A model generated the notes under the pieces. That model had not been told where the DNA came from, did no database searches, and saw nothing but the letters and a program-made list of their open reading frames with translations. From the NCBI GenBank assembly GCA_002315935.1, contig DCII01000024.1:65664-120197 (forward strand): DNA of 54,534 bases. The letters run 5' to 3'. Made by a program: the position numbers and the translations under genes. How positions within the stretch are numbered: position 1 is the first letter of the stretch; every line of letters begins with the position of its first letter. This document shows, in pieces, positions 1-9,700 of the stretch. Origin of the DNA: Ruminococcaceae bacterium UBA1730 (lineage in GTDB: Bacteria; Bacillota; Clostridia; Oscillospirales; Acutalibacteraceae).

Positions 1-126
1 TTTGTGTATTTCAAGGTTTTGTAACGCATTTCACGCCAAAACAGACCGAAAAGCTGCGATGACGCATTTATTCAGTGTTCCCTTAGATTATAAATCAGTT
101 TTTACAATCATGTCAATTATTTATAC

Positions 127-154
127 TTGAATTTTTTCAAAATTCTGCTATTAT
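127..154 (+). promoter_or_regulatory. Probable promoter of the ABC-F gene
   Basis: TTGAAT at 127-132 and TATTAT at 149-154 are 16 nt apart, with a TG one base upstream of the -10 box (extended -10). This places a start about 30 nt before the GGAG ribosome binding site at 176-180. Bases 1-126 show no gene I can support. Confidence 0.5.
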
Positions 155-189
155 ATTACAGTATTAAAAACAGATATGGAGATAATAAA

Positions 190-1785
190 ATGATTGCAGC
201 AATTGATGTGGAGCTTTCTTACTCCGGCAAACCCCTTTTCAAGCACGCAGACATAACCTTCAGCCGAGGCAACTGCTACGGACTTATCGGTGCAAACGGA
301 GCCGGAAAATCCACCTTTCTCAAAATACTTTCAGGCGAGCTTGAGCCGACCTCAGGCAAAATAAGCGTCACTCCCGGCGAAAGAATTTCGGTTCTGCGCC
401 AGGACCATTTTGCATTTGATGACTGCGGAGTTATCAGAACGGTTCTTCTCGGCAACAAGAAGCTCTGCGAGATAATGGACGAAAAAGAAGAGCTTTACAT
501 GAAAGAAGAATTCACTGAGGAAGAAGGTCTTCGCCTGAGCGAGCTTGAGGATGAATTCGCAGAAATGGACGGCTGGAGTGCAGAGAGCAACGCCGAAATT
601 CTTCTCAACGGTCTCGGCGTTACAAATGAATGGCATGAAAAGCTGATGAACGAGCTTCCGAATGACCTCAAGGTCAAGGTGCTTCTTGCACAGGCTCTTT
701 TCGGAAATCCCGATATTCTTCTCATGGACGAGCCGACAAACCATCTTGACATTGATGCAATTGCATGGCTTGAGGATTTCCTTATGGAGCTTGAAAGCAC
801 GGTTATCGTTGTTTCGCATGACAGACACTTCCTCAACGCAGTCTGCACTCACACCGTAGACATAGACTACGGCAAGATGCAGCTTTACACAGGCAACTAC
901 GATTTCTGGTTTGAATATACCCAGATGCGTCAGAAGCAGCTCAAGGAGCAGAACAAAAAGGACGAAGCAAAGGCGGAAGAGCTTAAGAAATTCATTGAAA
1001 GATTCTCTGCAAACAGGTCAAAATCAAAGCAGGCAACAAGCAGAAGAAAGCTTCTTGAAAGCCTTGATTTATCTGATCTTCCTGTTTCTTCAAGAAGATT
1101 TCCGTTTGTTGATTTCAAGCCCGAAAGAAAGGTCGGCAATGACCTTCTGACCGTTTCAAATCTTTCGAAAACAATCGGCGGCAGAAAGGTTCTTGACGAT
1201 GTTTCGTTCACCATTCTTCCCTGCGAAAAGGTTGCTTTTGTCGGCACGGACGCCGTTGCCAAAACAACTCTTTTCAAGATTCTTGCAGGTGAAATGGAAC
1301 CCGATGAGGGCACAATCAAATGGGGCGTTACAACCTCAAATTCATATTTTCCGTCTGACAACTCCGCATTTTTTGACGGCGTTGAAGATAGCCTCATTGA
1401 CTGGCTCCGCAATTATTCCGACCTCGTTTTTGAAAGCGATGTCAGAAGCTGGCTCGGCAGAATGATGTTTTCGGGCGATGATGCTCTCAAGAAGGCAAAG
1501 GTTCTTTCGGGCGGTGAAAGAGTCAGATGTATGCTCTGCAAGATGATGCTTTCGGGTGCAAATGTGCTCATTTTTGATGAACCCACCAACCATCTTGACC
1601 TTGAATCTATCGCATCACTCAATGACGGACTTATCAAATTCCCCCAGACTATCCTCTTCACCTCTCACGACCATCAGTTCGTGCAGACCATCGCAGACAG
1701 AATTATCGACATAACCACGGGAAGCCATTATGATAAGAAGCTGACCTATGACGAATATCTTGAAGCTATAAAAGAAAATAATTAA
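190..1785 (+). CDS. ykpA: ABC-F family ATPase, YkpA type
   Basis: Soluble tandem ATP-binding-cassette protein of 531 residues with no membrane domain. ABC-F proteins act on the ribosome (translation factor or antibiotic protection), not in transport. The first cassette has Walker A GANGAGKST near residue 34 and LLMDEPTNHLD; the second has LSGGERVRCML and LIFDEPTNHLD. Its second Walker A reads GTDAVAKTT and its first signature reads NELPNDLKVKVLLAQ; both deviations are, from memory, also seen in Bacillus YkpA, so they are family traits rather than damage. The start is the ATG with GGAG 8 nt upstream; an earlier in-frame start lies within the promoter. It is monocistronic and ends at a terminator. 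The exact role of YkpA-type members is poorly known. Confidence 0.9.
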   Translation: MIAAIDVELSYSGKPLFKHADITFSRGNCYGLIGANGAGKSTFLKILSGELEPTSGKISVTPGERISVLRQDHFAFDDCGVIRTVLLGNKKLCEIMDEKEELYMKEEFTEEEGLRLSELEDEFAEMDGWSAESNAEILLNGLGVTNEWHEKLMNELPNDLKVKVLLAQALFGNPDILLMDEPTNHLDIDAIAWLEDFLMELESTVIVVSHDRHFLNAVCTHTVDIDYGKMQLYTGNYDFWFEYTQMRQKQLKEQNKKDEAKAEELKKFIERFSANRSKSKQATSRRKLLESLDLSDLPVSSRRFPFVDFKPERKVGNDLLTVSNLSKTIGGRKVLDDVSFTILPCEKVAFVGTDAVAKTTLFKILAGEMEPDEGTIKWGVTTSNSYFPSDNSAFFDGVEDSLIDWLRNYSDLVFESDVRSWLGRMMFSGDDALKKAKVLSGGERVRCMLCKMMLSGANVLIFDEPTNHLDLESIASLNDGLIKFPQTILFTSHDHQFVQTIADRIIDITTGSHYDKKLTYDEYLEAIKENN

Positions 1786-1786
1786 A

Positions 1787-1829
1787 GGAAACGCTGATTA
1801 AATCGGCAAGCGAGATTTTCAGCGTCTCC
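1787..1829. repeat. Short palindromic interspersed repeat, copy 1
   Basis: A 43-nt element directly after the ABC-F stop codon. Its ends GGAAACGCTGA and TCAGCGTCTCC pair with one mismatch. The first 20 bases recur exactly at 22,874-22,893, also just after a stop codon, which suggests a dispersed repeat family. Confidence 0.6.
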
Positions 1830-1838
1830 TAAAATAAA

Positions 1839-1874
1839 ACAGAGCAATTCGCAATGAACTGCTCTGTCTTTTTT
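1839..1874. terminator. Bidirectional rho-independent terminator
   Basis: An 8-bp stem ACAGAGCA/TGCTCTGT is followed by CTTTTTT on the plus strand. On the minus strand it is followed by TTTTATTTT, so it can serve both converging genes. Confidence 0.8.
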
Positions 1875-1875
1875 G

Positions 1876-2937
1876 TCAAAGTGCTATTTCTTTTCCCTGC
1901 TTTGCACTCTCATACATTGCACAGAGAATTTTTATCATATCAATACCCTGTTTAGGAACAAAATCGGGCTTTGCACCTTCGATAACAACATCATAGAAAT
2001 GCTTGAGATTTTTCACATGACCGTGCTTATCGTCAAGGCTTGTCGGAACAATATCAACAAGCTCTCCGCCCTCTTCGGTATAGATTTCAACCCTTCCGTC
2101 TTCCCACTTGAGACCTGCTCTTGTGCCACGAAGCTCAACGAATCTGTGCTCCGCCTTAATGTTGGATGCCCAACTGAATTCAATCTGAAGAATTGCACCG
2201 TTATCAAAACGAATCATTCCCATTGCAAGGTCTTCAACATCAAAAACTCCGTCTTCCTTCTTGTCGCCGAAATCGGAGTTGACCGAATCGCTCAAATTAT
2301 TATCGGAGAATTTTGAATAAACATTTCCCGAAACGGAAACGGGAGTAGGGTTGCCCATAAGATAGATTGCAAGGTCAATCATATGAACGCCGAGGTCAAT
2401 CAGCGGACCGCCTCCGGACTGCTCCTTGGTTGTGAACCATCCGCCCTTGCCGGGAATTCCACGCCTTCTCTGCCAGCCGCACCTGCCGCAATAAATTTCG
2501 CCAATTTTGCCGTCATCAATGTATTTCTTTGCAAATTTAGAAATTTCAACATGGCGGTTGTTTCTCATGACCATGAGAACCTTGCCGGCTTTGTCTGCGG
2601 CAGCCTTCATCCTGAGAACCTCGTCAACATTAATCGCATCGGGCTTTTCACAGAAAACGTGTTTTCCTGCCTCGAAGGCGGCAACTGCAATTATCGAATG
2701 AAGATAGTTCGGTGTGCAGATGTCAACCGAATCAATGCTCTCATCCTTAAGAAGCTCATTATAATCAGTGTAAACATCGGCATCCGGAAAATAGTTTTCC
2801 TTAAGGAATTGTGCCCTTTCCTCATTTACATCGCAGACTGCGGCAACCTCAATTCTTTCATCATTGAGATATTCGTCGAGATGAGCACCTTTGCATATTC
2901 CTCCGTTGCCGATAAGACCGACTTTCCATTTTTTCAC
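1876..2937 (-). CDS. Gfo/Idh/MocA family oxidoreductase
   Basis: NAD(P)-dependent sugar or cyclitol dehydrogenase of 353 residues. The N-terminal Rossmann motif GLIGNGGICKGAH lies at residues 8-20 and the family EKP signature (VFCEKPDA) near residue 95; the C-terminal alpha/beta domain includes GGGPLIDLGVHMIDLA. The start is a GTG with GGAGG 7 nt upstream. The substrate cannot be read from sequence, and neighbours are not obviously part of one pathway. Cytoplasmic. It ends on the shared terminator with the ABC-F gene. Confidence 0.88.
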   Translation of the reverse strand: MKKWKVGLIGNGGICKGAHLDEYLNDERIEVAAVCDVNEERAQFLKENYFPDADVYTDYNELLKDESIDSVDICTPNYLHSIIAVAAFEAGKHVFCEKPDAINVDEVLRMKAAADKAGKVLMVMRNNRHVEISKFAKKYIDDGKIGEIYCGRCGWQRRRGIPGKGGWFTTKEQSGGGPLIDLGVHMIDLAIYLMGNPTPVSVSGNVYSKFSDNNLSDSVNSDFGDKKEDGVFDVEDLAMGMIRFDNGAILQIEFSWASNIKAEHRFVELRGTRAGLKWEDGRVEIYTEEGGELVDIVPTSLDDKHGHVKNLKHFYDVVIEGAKPDFVPKQGIDMIKILCAMYESAKQGKEIAL

Positions 2938-2964
2938 AATCAGACCTCCTGCACACTGACAATA

Positions 2965-3738
2965 TCAGATAAATAAACCAAATAAAAGTTTAAACGGGAA
3001 AAAAATAAATGCAATTATGTACGAGAAGAAAGATAAAATAATATCGAAGAAACCACCACTGCCGGCGACACTTGTTTCTATGTTTATTTCACTCAGATAT
3101 TCATGCTTATCTCTGTCAAATTTTTCCCCGGCTGGAACTTCATCAGCATCGTAAAGATAGAAATTCAGCGTTCCGGAGCATGAGCCTGTTCCGGTCAGCT
3201 TGAGAATCAATTCTCCGGAATTTTCACCGTTCTCAAACTCAGCAGTAATTTTCTTGGGCCTAATAAGATGTAGATTAATACCAGACGGTAAATCAGTAAA
3301 GTAAATTGTGTATGTTTTGTTTTCTTCCATTGAAGCTAAATCATCAGGTACTGACATTCCGATGGTGTAGGCTGTGATTTCAAGAATTCTAACAGCATCC
3401 TCTGATTCAGTTGAACAATCAAAATTTTCTCTATCAGATAGATAAATTCTGAATGTTCCATTTCCGGGAGTTCCGTTTGTGATAACAACACAAAGCTCAC
3501 CGGTTTCATCTACAAAGTAACAATCCGAAACAAATTCAGAGTCATCACTATCCCAGAATACATAAATCTCATCATCGTTTGCTCCGAATAACCAGCTTTC
3601 TTCATAACCCTCAAAGCCATAAAGCGAATGATATTCAACATTATCCTCATCCGCTGCAATGGATACCATCGGCAGATTTCCGAGCATTAGAAATGCAAGG
3701 ACAACTGCAATAAGTCTCTTGTGAATTTTTGTTTTCAT
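2965..3738 (-). CDS. Secreted or membrane-anchored protein of unknown function
   Basis: 257 residues. An N-terminal signal peptide (KRLIAVVLAFLMLGNLP, cleavage probably after SIAADE or nearby) is followed by an acidic, Tyr/Asp-rich extracellular part with beta-rich character. A strongly hydrophobic C-terminus (FFDIILSFFSYIIAFIFFP onwards) may anchor it. I recognise no domain. The ATG was chosen over the adjacent upstream TTG because GGAGG lies 8 nt before the ATG. The next gene downstream (Gfo/Idh/MocA) follows after 27 nt, so the two are probably co-transcribed, although no functional link is evident. Confidence 0.65.
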   Translation of the reverse strand: MKTKIHKRLIAVVLAFLMLGNLPMVSIAADEDNVEYHSLYGFEGYEESWLFGANDDEIYVFWDSDDSEFVSDCYFVDETGELCVVITNGTPGNGTFRIYLSDRENFDCSTESEDAVRILEITAYTIGMSVPDDLASMEENKTYTIYFTDLPSGINLHLIRPKKITAEFENGENSGELILKLTGTGSCSGTLNFYLYDADEVPAGEKFDRDKHEYLSEINIETSVAGSGGFFDIILSFFSYIIAFIFFPFKLLFGLFI

Positions 3739-4016
3739 CAAATAATCCTCCTAAATTTTTTAAAAAATCTATAAACCAAAGATGTGCTGTGGTAATGATA
3801 AAAATTCAGACACAATACATCTTTGAATTAACAATAAATTGCAGGGATAATTTTCACAAATCTTTAACGTTCAGTTATTATTTTTTTAATAATATCATCA
3901 ATTTTTCAAATTGTCAATATTCTGATTTAAAACGAAATTTCATAATTGATTTTTCATTTTTCACTTTGCTTTTTCTATTCCCACTGCCATTCCCGTCTGA
4001 TAAAAATATATTTTTA

Positions 4017-4045
4017 TTGATTTTTTCCTGCATTCAATGTAAAAT
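4017..4045 (+). promoter_or_regulatory. Promoter of the GT2/TagF-like gene
   Basis: TTGATT (4017-4022) and TAAAAT (4040-4045) are separated by 17 nt. The AT-rich intergenic stretch 3,739-4,078 also must hold the divergent minus-strand promoter, but I see no other gene or clear structure in it. Confidence 0.6.
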
Positions 4046-4078
4046 ATAAGCATTACACGGCAAAGGATTGATTTGTAG

Positions 4079-6706
4079 TTGGGATTCCGATTTAAAATTT
4101 CAGTTGTCATTCCGGTATATAACTGCGGCGAATATCTCGAAGCGTGCGTTGCGAGCCTTAAAAAGCAGACGATGCGTTCAGATGATTTTCAGATTATATT
4201 CATCAATGACGGTTCCTCTGACAACAGCAATGAAATATGCAGAGCACTTGCAGAAAAGAACAGCAATATAGTTTATTTCGAAAAGGAAAACGGCGGCGTT
4301 TCTTCGGCAAGGAACAAAGGAATTGAGCTTTCGGAAGGCAAATATATTCTTTTTCTTGATGCAGACGATACTCTTACGCCCGATACGCTTAAGAAGGTTT
4401 ATAAATTTTTCGAAAAGAATTATGACGAAACTGACCTCGTCACATATAAAATTGTTCCGTATCGCAACGGACTGCCCTGCAAGACTCATTACAGATATAA
4501 TATTCTGAAAAAAAGCGGAATTTATGATTTGAATGAACTTGAGTATTGTCACATTGCCCAGTCAACCATGAATGTCTGTGTCAAGAATCTGAGAGAAAAC
4601 AATCCTCTTTTTGATACGAATCTGAAAATTCACGAGGATCAGAAATATTGTTTTTCTGTGCTTAAAAACAAGCTTACCATCGGCTATGTTTCCGGTCCCG
4701 AATATCATTATCTCCGTCACCCCGGCTCTGCTATGGGCAAGAGCAAAGCATACTATATTTTCGAAGATACCATGGCAATGTGGGAAGAGCTGTTCGGGCA
4801 ATATAAAAACGATGCTCCGAAATACCTCCAGGCATTTTTTCTGCATGACCTGAATTGGAAAGGAACCTCAGATTTTCTGCTTCCTTACCATTACCAAGGA
4901 GAAAAATTCGAAACTGCAATAAACCGAATAAAAGCTCTTATAAATCGAATAGATGATGAGGTTATCCTCTCTCGCCCGTCAATGGAGGTTTATCATAAGC
5001 ACTACCTGCTCAGGCTGAAAAACAGCTCCGTTGAATGCCGGTTTGAGCCTGAAAATATTGTTCTTTCTCTTCGTGGAGAGGATATTTATACAACCAAAAT
5101 GATTACGGCTTGTGCAACGCACATCAAGGTTAAAAACGGTATTATGAAAATTGATGCTTTTTTGAAATCACCGATTTTCGCATACATGGATAAACCCGAT
5201 TTTTATTTGGTTGCAAACGGCGAAAGAACCCCTGTTGAAACAACTCATTCGATTCATGAATACTATCACTCAAATATAAAGAATTCGGTTTTCTGGAGAT
5301 TTGTGACTGAAATCGACTTATCGAAAACAAATAATTTCCACTTTGAAATTGATTTATGCGGTCAAACATATCCTGTTAATTTTTATCACATGAACCACTC
5401 TCCGTTTACACGAGGCAAAACAGTGCGTTCTTATTACAACAGCGGATTCAGGATTAAGGAAAAAAGAGGTAATTTCACAATATGCCGTGAAAAATCTTTT
5501 AATGGATTTTTCGCAATGCTGGAGTCAACTGTTTACAATATTTTCTTTTATTTGAAATTAAATCCCAGAGTTCTATATAACAGGCTCCTCGGATTATCCG
5601 TTAAAAACAACACTGACAGAATTTGGATATATCTGGACAGATACGGTCTGTTTGATAATGCGTATATTCAGTTCAAGCATGATTTCGGCATTGCAGACGG
5701 AGTTAAACGCTATTACATCATCAATGAGGAGGACCTCGAAAAGGTCCCTGAAATGTTTACGGAGGAAGAACAGAAGCATCTCGTTATCTTCCATTCAAAG
5801 CTGCACAAAAAGCTCTACTTCTGCTGCGAGAAGCTTATTACAGGTTTCTCAAATCTTTCGAATGTATGTCCTTTCGGAGGAGCCGCAATGCGTTGGTATG
5901 CAGACCTTACAAACTATGAAATTATATATCTTCAGCATGGAATTCTTCATGCTTCTCTGCTTAAGATGTACGGCAGTGAATACTGTGCCTGCGACAAGGT
6001 TGTTGTGTCGAGCCACTTCGAGGTAGAGAATTTCAAAAAGAATTACGGTTATTCCGATGAACAATTGATAAAAGCCTGTATGCCGAGATATGACGAAATG
6101 GAAATCAGCGGCAAAAAGAAAAACAGAATTCTGTTCTCACCGTCATGGAGAAGCAATCTCATCGGAGCACTCATTAATAATGAAAGAGAAGCAACACCCG
6201 CAGTCTTTCTTGAGTCTGATTTTTATAAGCAGGTTTCCGCTTTTCTGAACTCCGAGAAGCTTCATGAGCTTCTTGAAAAGAACGACCTCTATCTTGATTT
6301 TCAAAATCACCCCATTTTCAAATGCTATAACCATCTGTTTGAAATCAACAGTAATAGAATTTCAACTGAAAAAAATGACACTAAGCAGGATGAATATCGT
6401 CTGATGATAACCGACTATTCATCAATCGTTTTTGATTCGGTTTATCTCAACTGTCCGATAATCTATTTTGTTCCTGATTATGACCTTTTCCTTTCGGGAG
6501 TTTCACACACTTACAGAAAGCTTGACCTTCCGCTTGAAAACGGCTTCGGTCCGTTTGCTCATGATGCAGATGAGCTGATTAAATATCTTGAAGAATGCAT
6601 CGCCAACGGATTCGTGCCTGAGGAGCCTTACGCTTCAAGAATGAGCGACTTTTTCCTCTATCGTGACAACCACTGTTGCGACAGACTCTATGAAGCAATA
6701 AAGTAA
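4079..6706 (+). CDS. Bifunctional GT2 glycosyltransferase / CDP-glycerol glycerophosphotransferase
   Basis: 875 residues. Residues 1-250 are a GT-A family 2 transferase: VVIPVYNCGEYLE at the start, NDGSSDNS, the DADDT metal-binding motif near 95, and HEDQKY as the likely base region. A central beta-rich linker follows. From about 500 to the end is a TagB/TagF-like polymerase with QHGILHA, SPSWR, DYSSIVFD and IIYFVPDYD. Such fusions build poly(glycerol phosphate)-containing teichoic acid-like or capsular polymers at the inner membrane face. The start is TTG, forced by an in-frame TAG immediately upstream; AAAGGA lies 11 nt before it. It stands alone, with its own promoter and terminator, away from any visible tag/tar cluster. 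Confidence 0.88.
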   Translation: MGFRFKISVVIPVYNCGEYLEACVASLKKQTMRSDDFQIIFINDGSSDNSNEICRALAEKNSNIVYFEKENGGVSSARNKGIELSEGKYILFLDADDTLTPDTLKKVYKFFEKNYDETDLVTYKIVPYRNGLPCKTHYRYNILKKSGIYDLNELEYCHIAQSTMNVCVKNLRENNPLFDTNLKIHEDQKYCFSVLKNKLTIGYVSGPEYHYLRHPGSAMGKSKAYYIFEDTMAMWEELFGQYKNDAPKYLQAFFLHDLNWKGTSDFLLPYHYQGEKFETAINRIKALINRIDDEVILSRPSMEVYHKHYLLRLKNSSVECRFEPENIVLSLRGEDIYTTKMITACATHIKVKNGIMKIDAFLKSPIFAYMDKPDFYLVANGERTPVETTHSIHEYYHSNIKNSVFWRFVTEIDLSKTNNFHFEIDLCGQTYPVNFYHMNHSPFTRGKTVRSYYNSGFRIKEKRGNFTICREKSFNGFFAMLESTVYNIFFYLKLNPRVLYNRLLGLSVKNNTDRIWIYLDRYGLFDNAYIQFKHDFGIADGVKRYYIINEEDLEKVPEMFTEEEQKHLVIFHSKLHKKLYFCCEKLITGFSNLSNVCPFGGAAMRWYADLTNYEIIYLQHGILHASLLKMYGSEYCACDKVVVSSHFEVENFKKNYGYSDEQLIKACMPRYDEMEISGKKKNRILFSPSWRSNLIGALINNEREATPAVFLESDFYKQVSAFLNSEKLHELLEKNDLYLDFQNHPIFKCYNHLFEINSNRISTEKNDTKQDEYRLMITDYSSIVFDSVYLNCPIIYFVPDYDLFLSGVSHTYRKLDLPLENGFGPFAHDADELIKYLEECIANGFVPEEPYASRMSDFFLYRDNHCCDRLYEAIK

Positions 6707-6722
6707 ATAACAGAAACTATTG

Positions 6723-6769
6723 CAGCGGCTAACCGATTAACCTCGGTCAGCCGCTGTATTTTTATTTTT
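6723..6769. terminator. Strong bidirectional terminator
   Basis: CAGCGGCT-A-ACCGA pairs with TCGGT-C-AGCCGCTG (13 bp plus one mismatch), then TATTTTTATTTTT. It separates the convergent transferase and surface-protein genes. Confidence 0.8.
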
Positions 6770-6787
6770 CTATTCTGTTTTCAGAAA

Positions 6788-9700
6788 TCAGCCTTCGCCT
6801 TTGATAAGACCGACAATTGCATTCCATGCCGCTGTGACAAGGCCTGAGAAGCCTGCCCATGTGAACAACGATCTCGGAACGCTGATAGCGTCGAAGCGGA
6901 GATAAATTGACTTCCACATACTTGCATCAAAGAATCTTGCAAAATCAAAGTTTTCAAGTGAAGGCATGAAGCCGAGAATTACATTAAGCTCCGGAGTCTT
7001 GTTAAGAACTTCATCGCCCTTCTGGCAAGGTCTGTGGTTCTTCCAGTAATACATCTTGAAGTTCTTGCCAAAGCCGCTGTAAAGGTCTTCCGTACCGCCG
7101 TTGCCGTATACTCTGAAGAAGAATTCGTTGTAAAGCTTCCATTCGGGTTCATAAATGACAGTGCCTCTCATAACGGTTGTGCCCTCATCATTTACGCCTT
7201 CAACCCAGTTGCTCTTATCAAGCTCACCCTTTGATTCATCCTTAAGATGGTAAACCTTCCATCCGATGTATTCGCAATCAGGTGTCGGCTTTTCAGTCTC
7301 GGTAAAGGTCATGTTCTTAACAATTGCACCCTTACCTGCTTCAATACCAAGCTCAGTGTCGCCGGGAGCTTCAATATCATCGCCATAGCTTGAGGTGAAC
7401 TTCTTAACAAGATCATCTGCAAGCTCGCCGCCTCTGTTGAGGTAAACGAAAATCTTAAATACATTTGCTGAATATACAGCCTCAAATGTCTTGCCGCCGG
7501 CTTCCATTGTTGTGTTCTGGCTACCAACAACATCCCATCTGTCAAACTTGTATCCTTCGGGAGCATTTGCTCTGACATAATCGCCGAATGCCATTCCTAA
7601 GGTTTCATCAACCTTGTTTGATGGATCGTAGTTGTTGAAATCAGTACCAACGGGAATACCGCTTACAGTAAATACCTTTTCAGTGCCGCTGACATCCTTA
7701 TACTTGAATGTTGCATCGTATTCAAGAGCCTCCCAGATGTGCTTGAAGTCGATAATCTTTGAGGTCTGAGCCTTTGCATCAGCTACCATCTGCTGTGTAA
7801 GAACAAGCGGGAATGAAAGAATTTCGTTTGTCTTATCCTCATAGAGAGAGAAACCAACTGACTTGTAGCCGTTTCTGCCGCTGTAGGGAGTTGTCTGCTC
7901 TGAGTTTTCAACGCCTGCTGTGGGAAGAACGAATGTCTCTTCTGAATTTTCAATCTTGAAGTTACCGTCAAGCTTGATTTCCTTACCAATCTGACCATAA
8001 GCCTCTGCAACAACCGCAGTATTTGTGCTGTCGTTGATATAGAAACGAAGCTTATATCTTACAAGGTCAAACTTTGCAGTTGCAACATATTCATCAGTTG
8101 ATGTACCGCTGATTGCAAATGATGTGCCTGATGCGATTGTTGAAGCTGAGAGCTTATCGTTTGTGATAACCCACTCAACAAATTCATATCCGTCTGCAGC
8201 AACATATTTGCTTGCTTCAAAGCTCTGCTTTGCAGCATAGGGGTTTGCCGATGTTGAAAGTCCGGAAGCAACCTTAAAGTTGTGTGTTGTGTTTTCGCTT
8301 GTGTACTTAGTTCCGTTGAATACGGGAACATTGACCTCAAGGTCATAGATAAGCTTTGTCTGGATGTAGAATGTTTCATTCTTCTCGAATTTAATACCCG
8401 ATGTAACATTCATGCCGATGGTGCTGTCCGCAGCCTTTGTGAATACCGTGTTGAGGTTACCTGCAACGCTACCGACCTGGATTTCTCCGTCCCAGCCGGC
8501 TGCCTGAGCAGTTACAGACTTGGAAATGCCGTCTAAAACAGCGTTTGTGCAGATTTCGCCGTTATTTCCGTATGCGGTTTCAAATTCCTTCCATTCGCCC
8601 TTTGAATAATCATAGAGCATGAATGTGAACTTGAAGTCCTTTGCCGTCCATGTTGCATAGTATTCCTTGTCGCCGTCAACAGTCCACTTGTTGTTGAACT
8701 TAACCTTGGTTGATGCAACACTGTCGTCTGACTTATCCTTCCATGCTGCGAAGTTGAAGCCCTTATTGACTGCATTTTCAGCAAGAACAAGAGTTGCATC
8801 ATAGGTTGCCTTGACGGTTGCAAATGCATTTACATCTGACTTATTAAGATAGAATTTAACATCATACTGCTTTGCAGTCCACTTTGCCTTGGGAGAAGCA
8901 ATATTCAGAACATTTTCAACCTTAACGGTTGCAGGCTCATATCCATTGAAATCATAGCCTGTTCTTGTGGGAACATATTTTGAAAGGTCAACCGCCTCGT
9001 TATACTTGACACTAACTGTCTCGGATGTTTTGCCGTTTATATTACCGCCGTTGAAATTGATAACTACATCAAATTTATCGGTATCATAAACTGCCTTGAA
9101 TGTAAGAGCGGATGTGCCCATCTTGACATCGAAGTCCTCCGGAGCAATAACATTTCCGTTCTTGTCTGCCCAACCGATAAAGCCGGTATATTCGCTCATG
9201 TCGGGATCTTCAATTGCTTCGTTGACATCATATGCCTTGCTGAAGATAACTTCTTCACCGTCATTATTAATGAATATTGCTGTCTTCTTGCCGCCCTCTG
9301 CATTGGGATTTTCGCCGCAGGTGAAGGTTGCATAGGCATCATCAATAAGGAAGTTGCCCGCAGCATTATAAACTCCGCAGAGTACGCTGTCTCTACCGGC
9401 TGCTGAAGTACTTGTTGCAACGCTGAACTTACCAAGTCTCTGGTTGCCTACAACAGAATCCTTATATGCTGAATAGAGGTTGATAAGTGCACCGCCTGAG
9501 CCTTTTGCATTATCTGCAACATTACTCTTAACCTTAATCTGGAAGGTTATTAAATATGTTTCCGTGTCGAGCTTGTATCTCTTGTTTTCTGCGGTGTCTC
9601 TCTTGGTTGATGTTGAAATAACATCCATGCCCGAAAGCTGATCTGCAATCTCGGGATATTTTGATGTAGCATTGGCAATACCACTTGCTTTCATTTCAAG

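Noticed and set aside
1190..1290. Damaged second ATP site in the ABC-F protein
   Set aside because: The GTDAVAKTT variation occurs in the YkpA subfamily as I remember it, so it is not evidence of a pseudogene.
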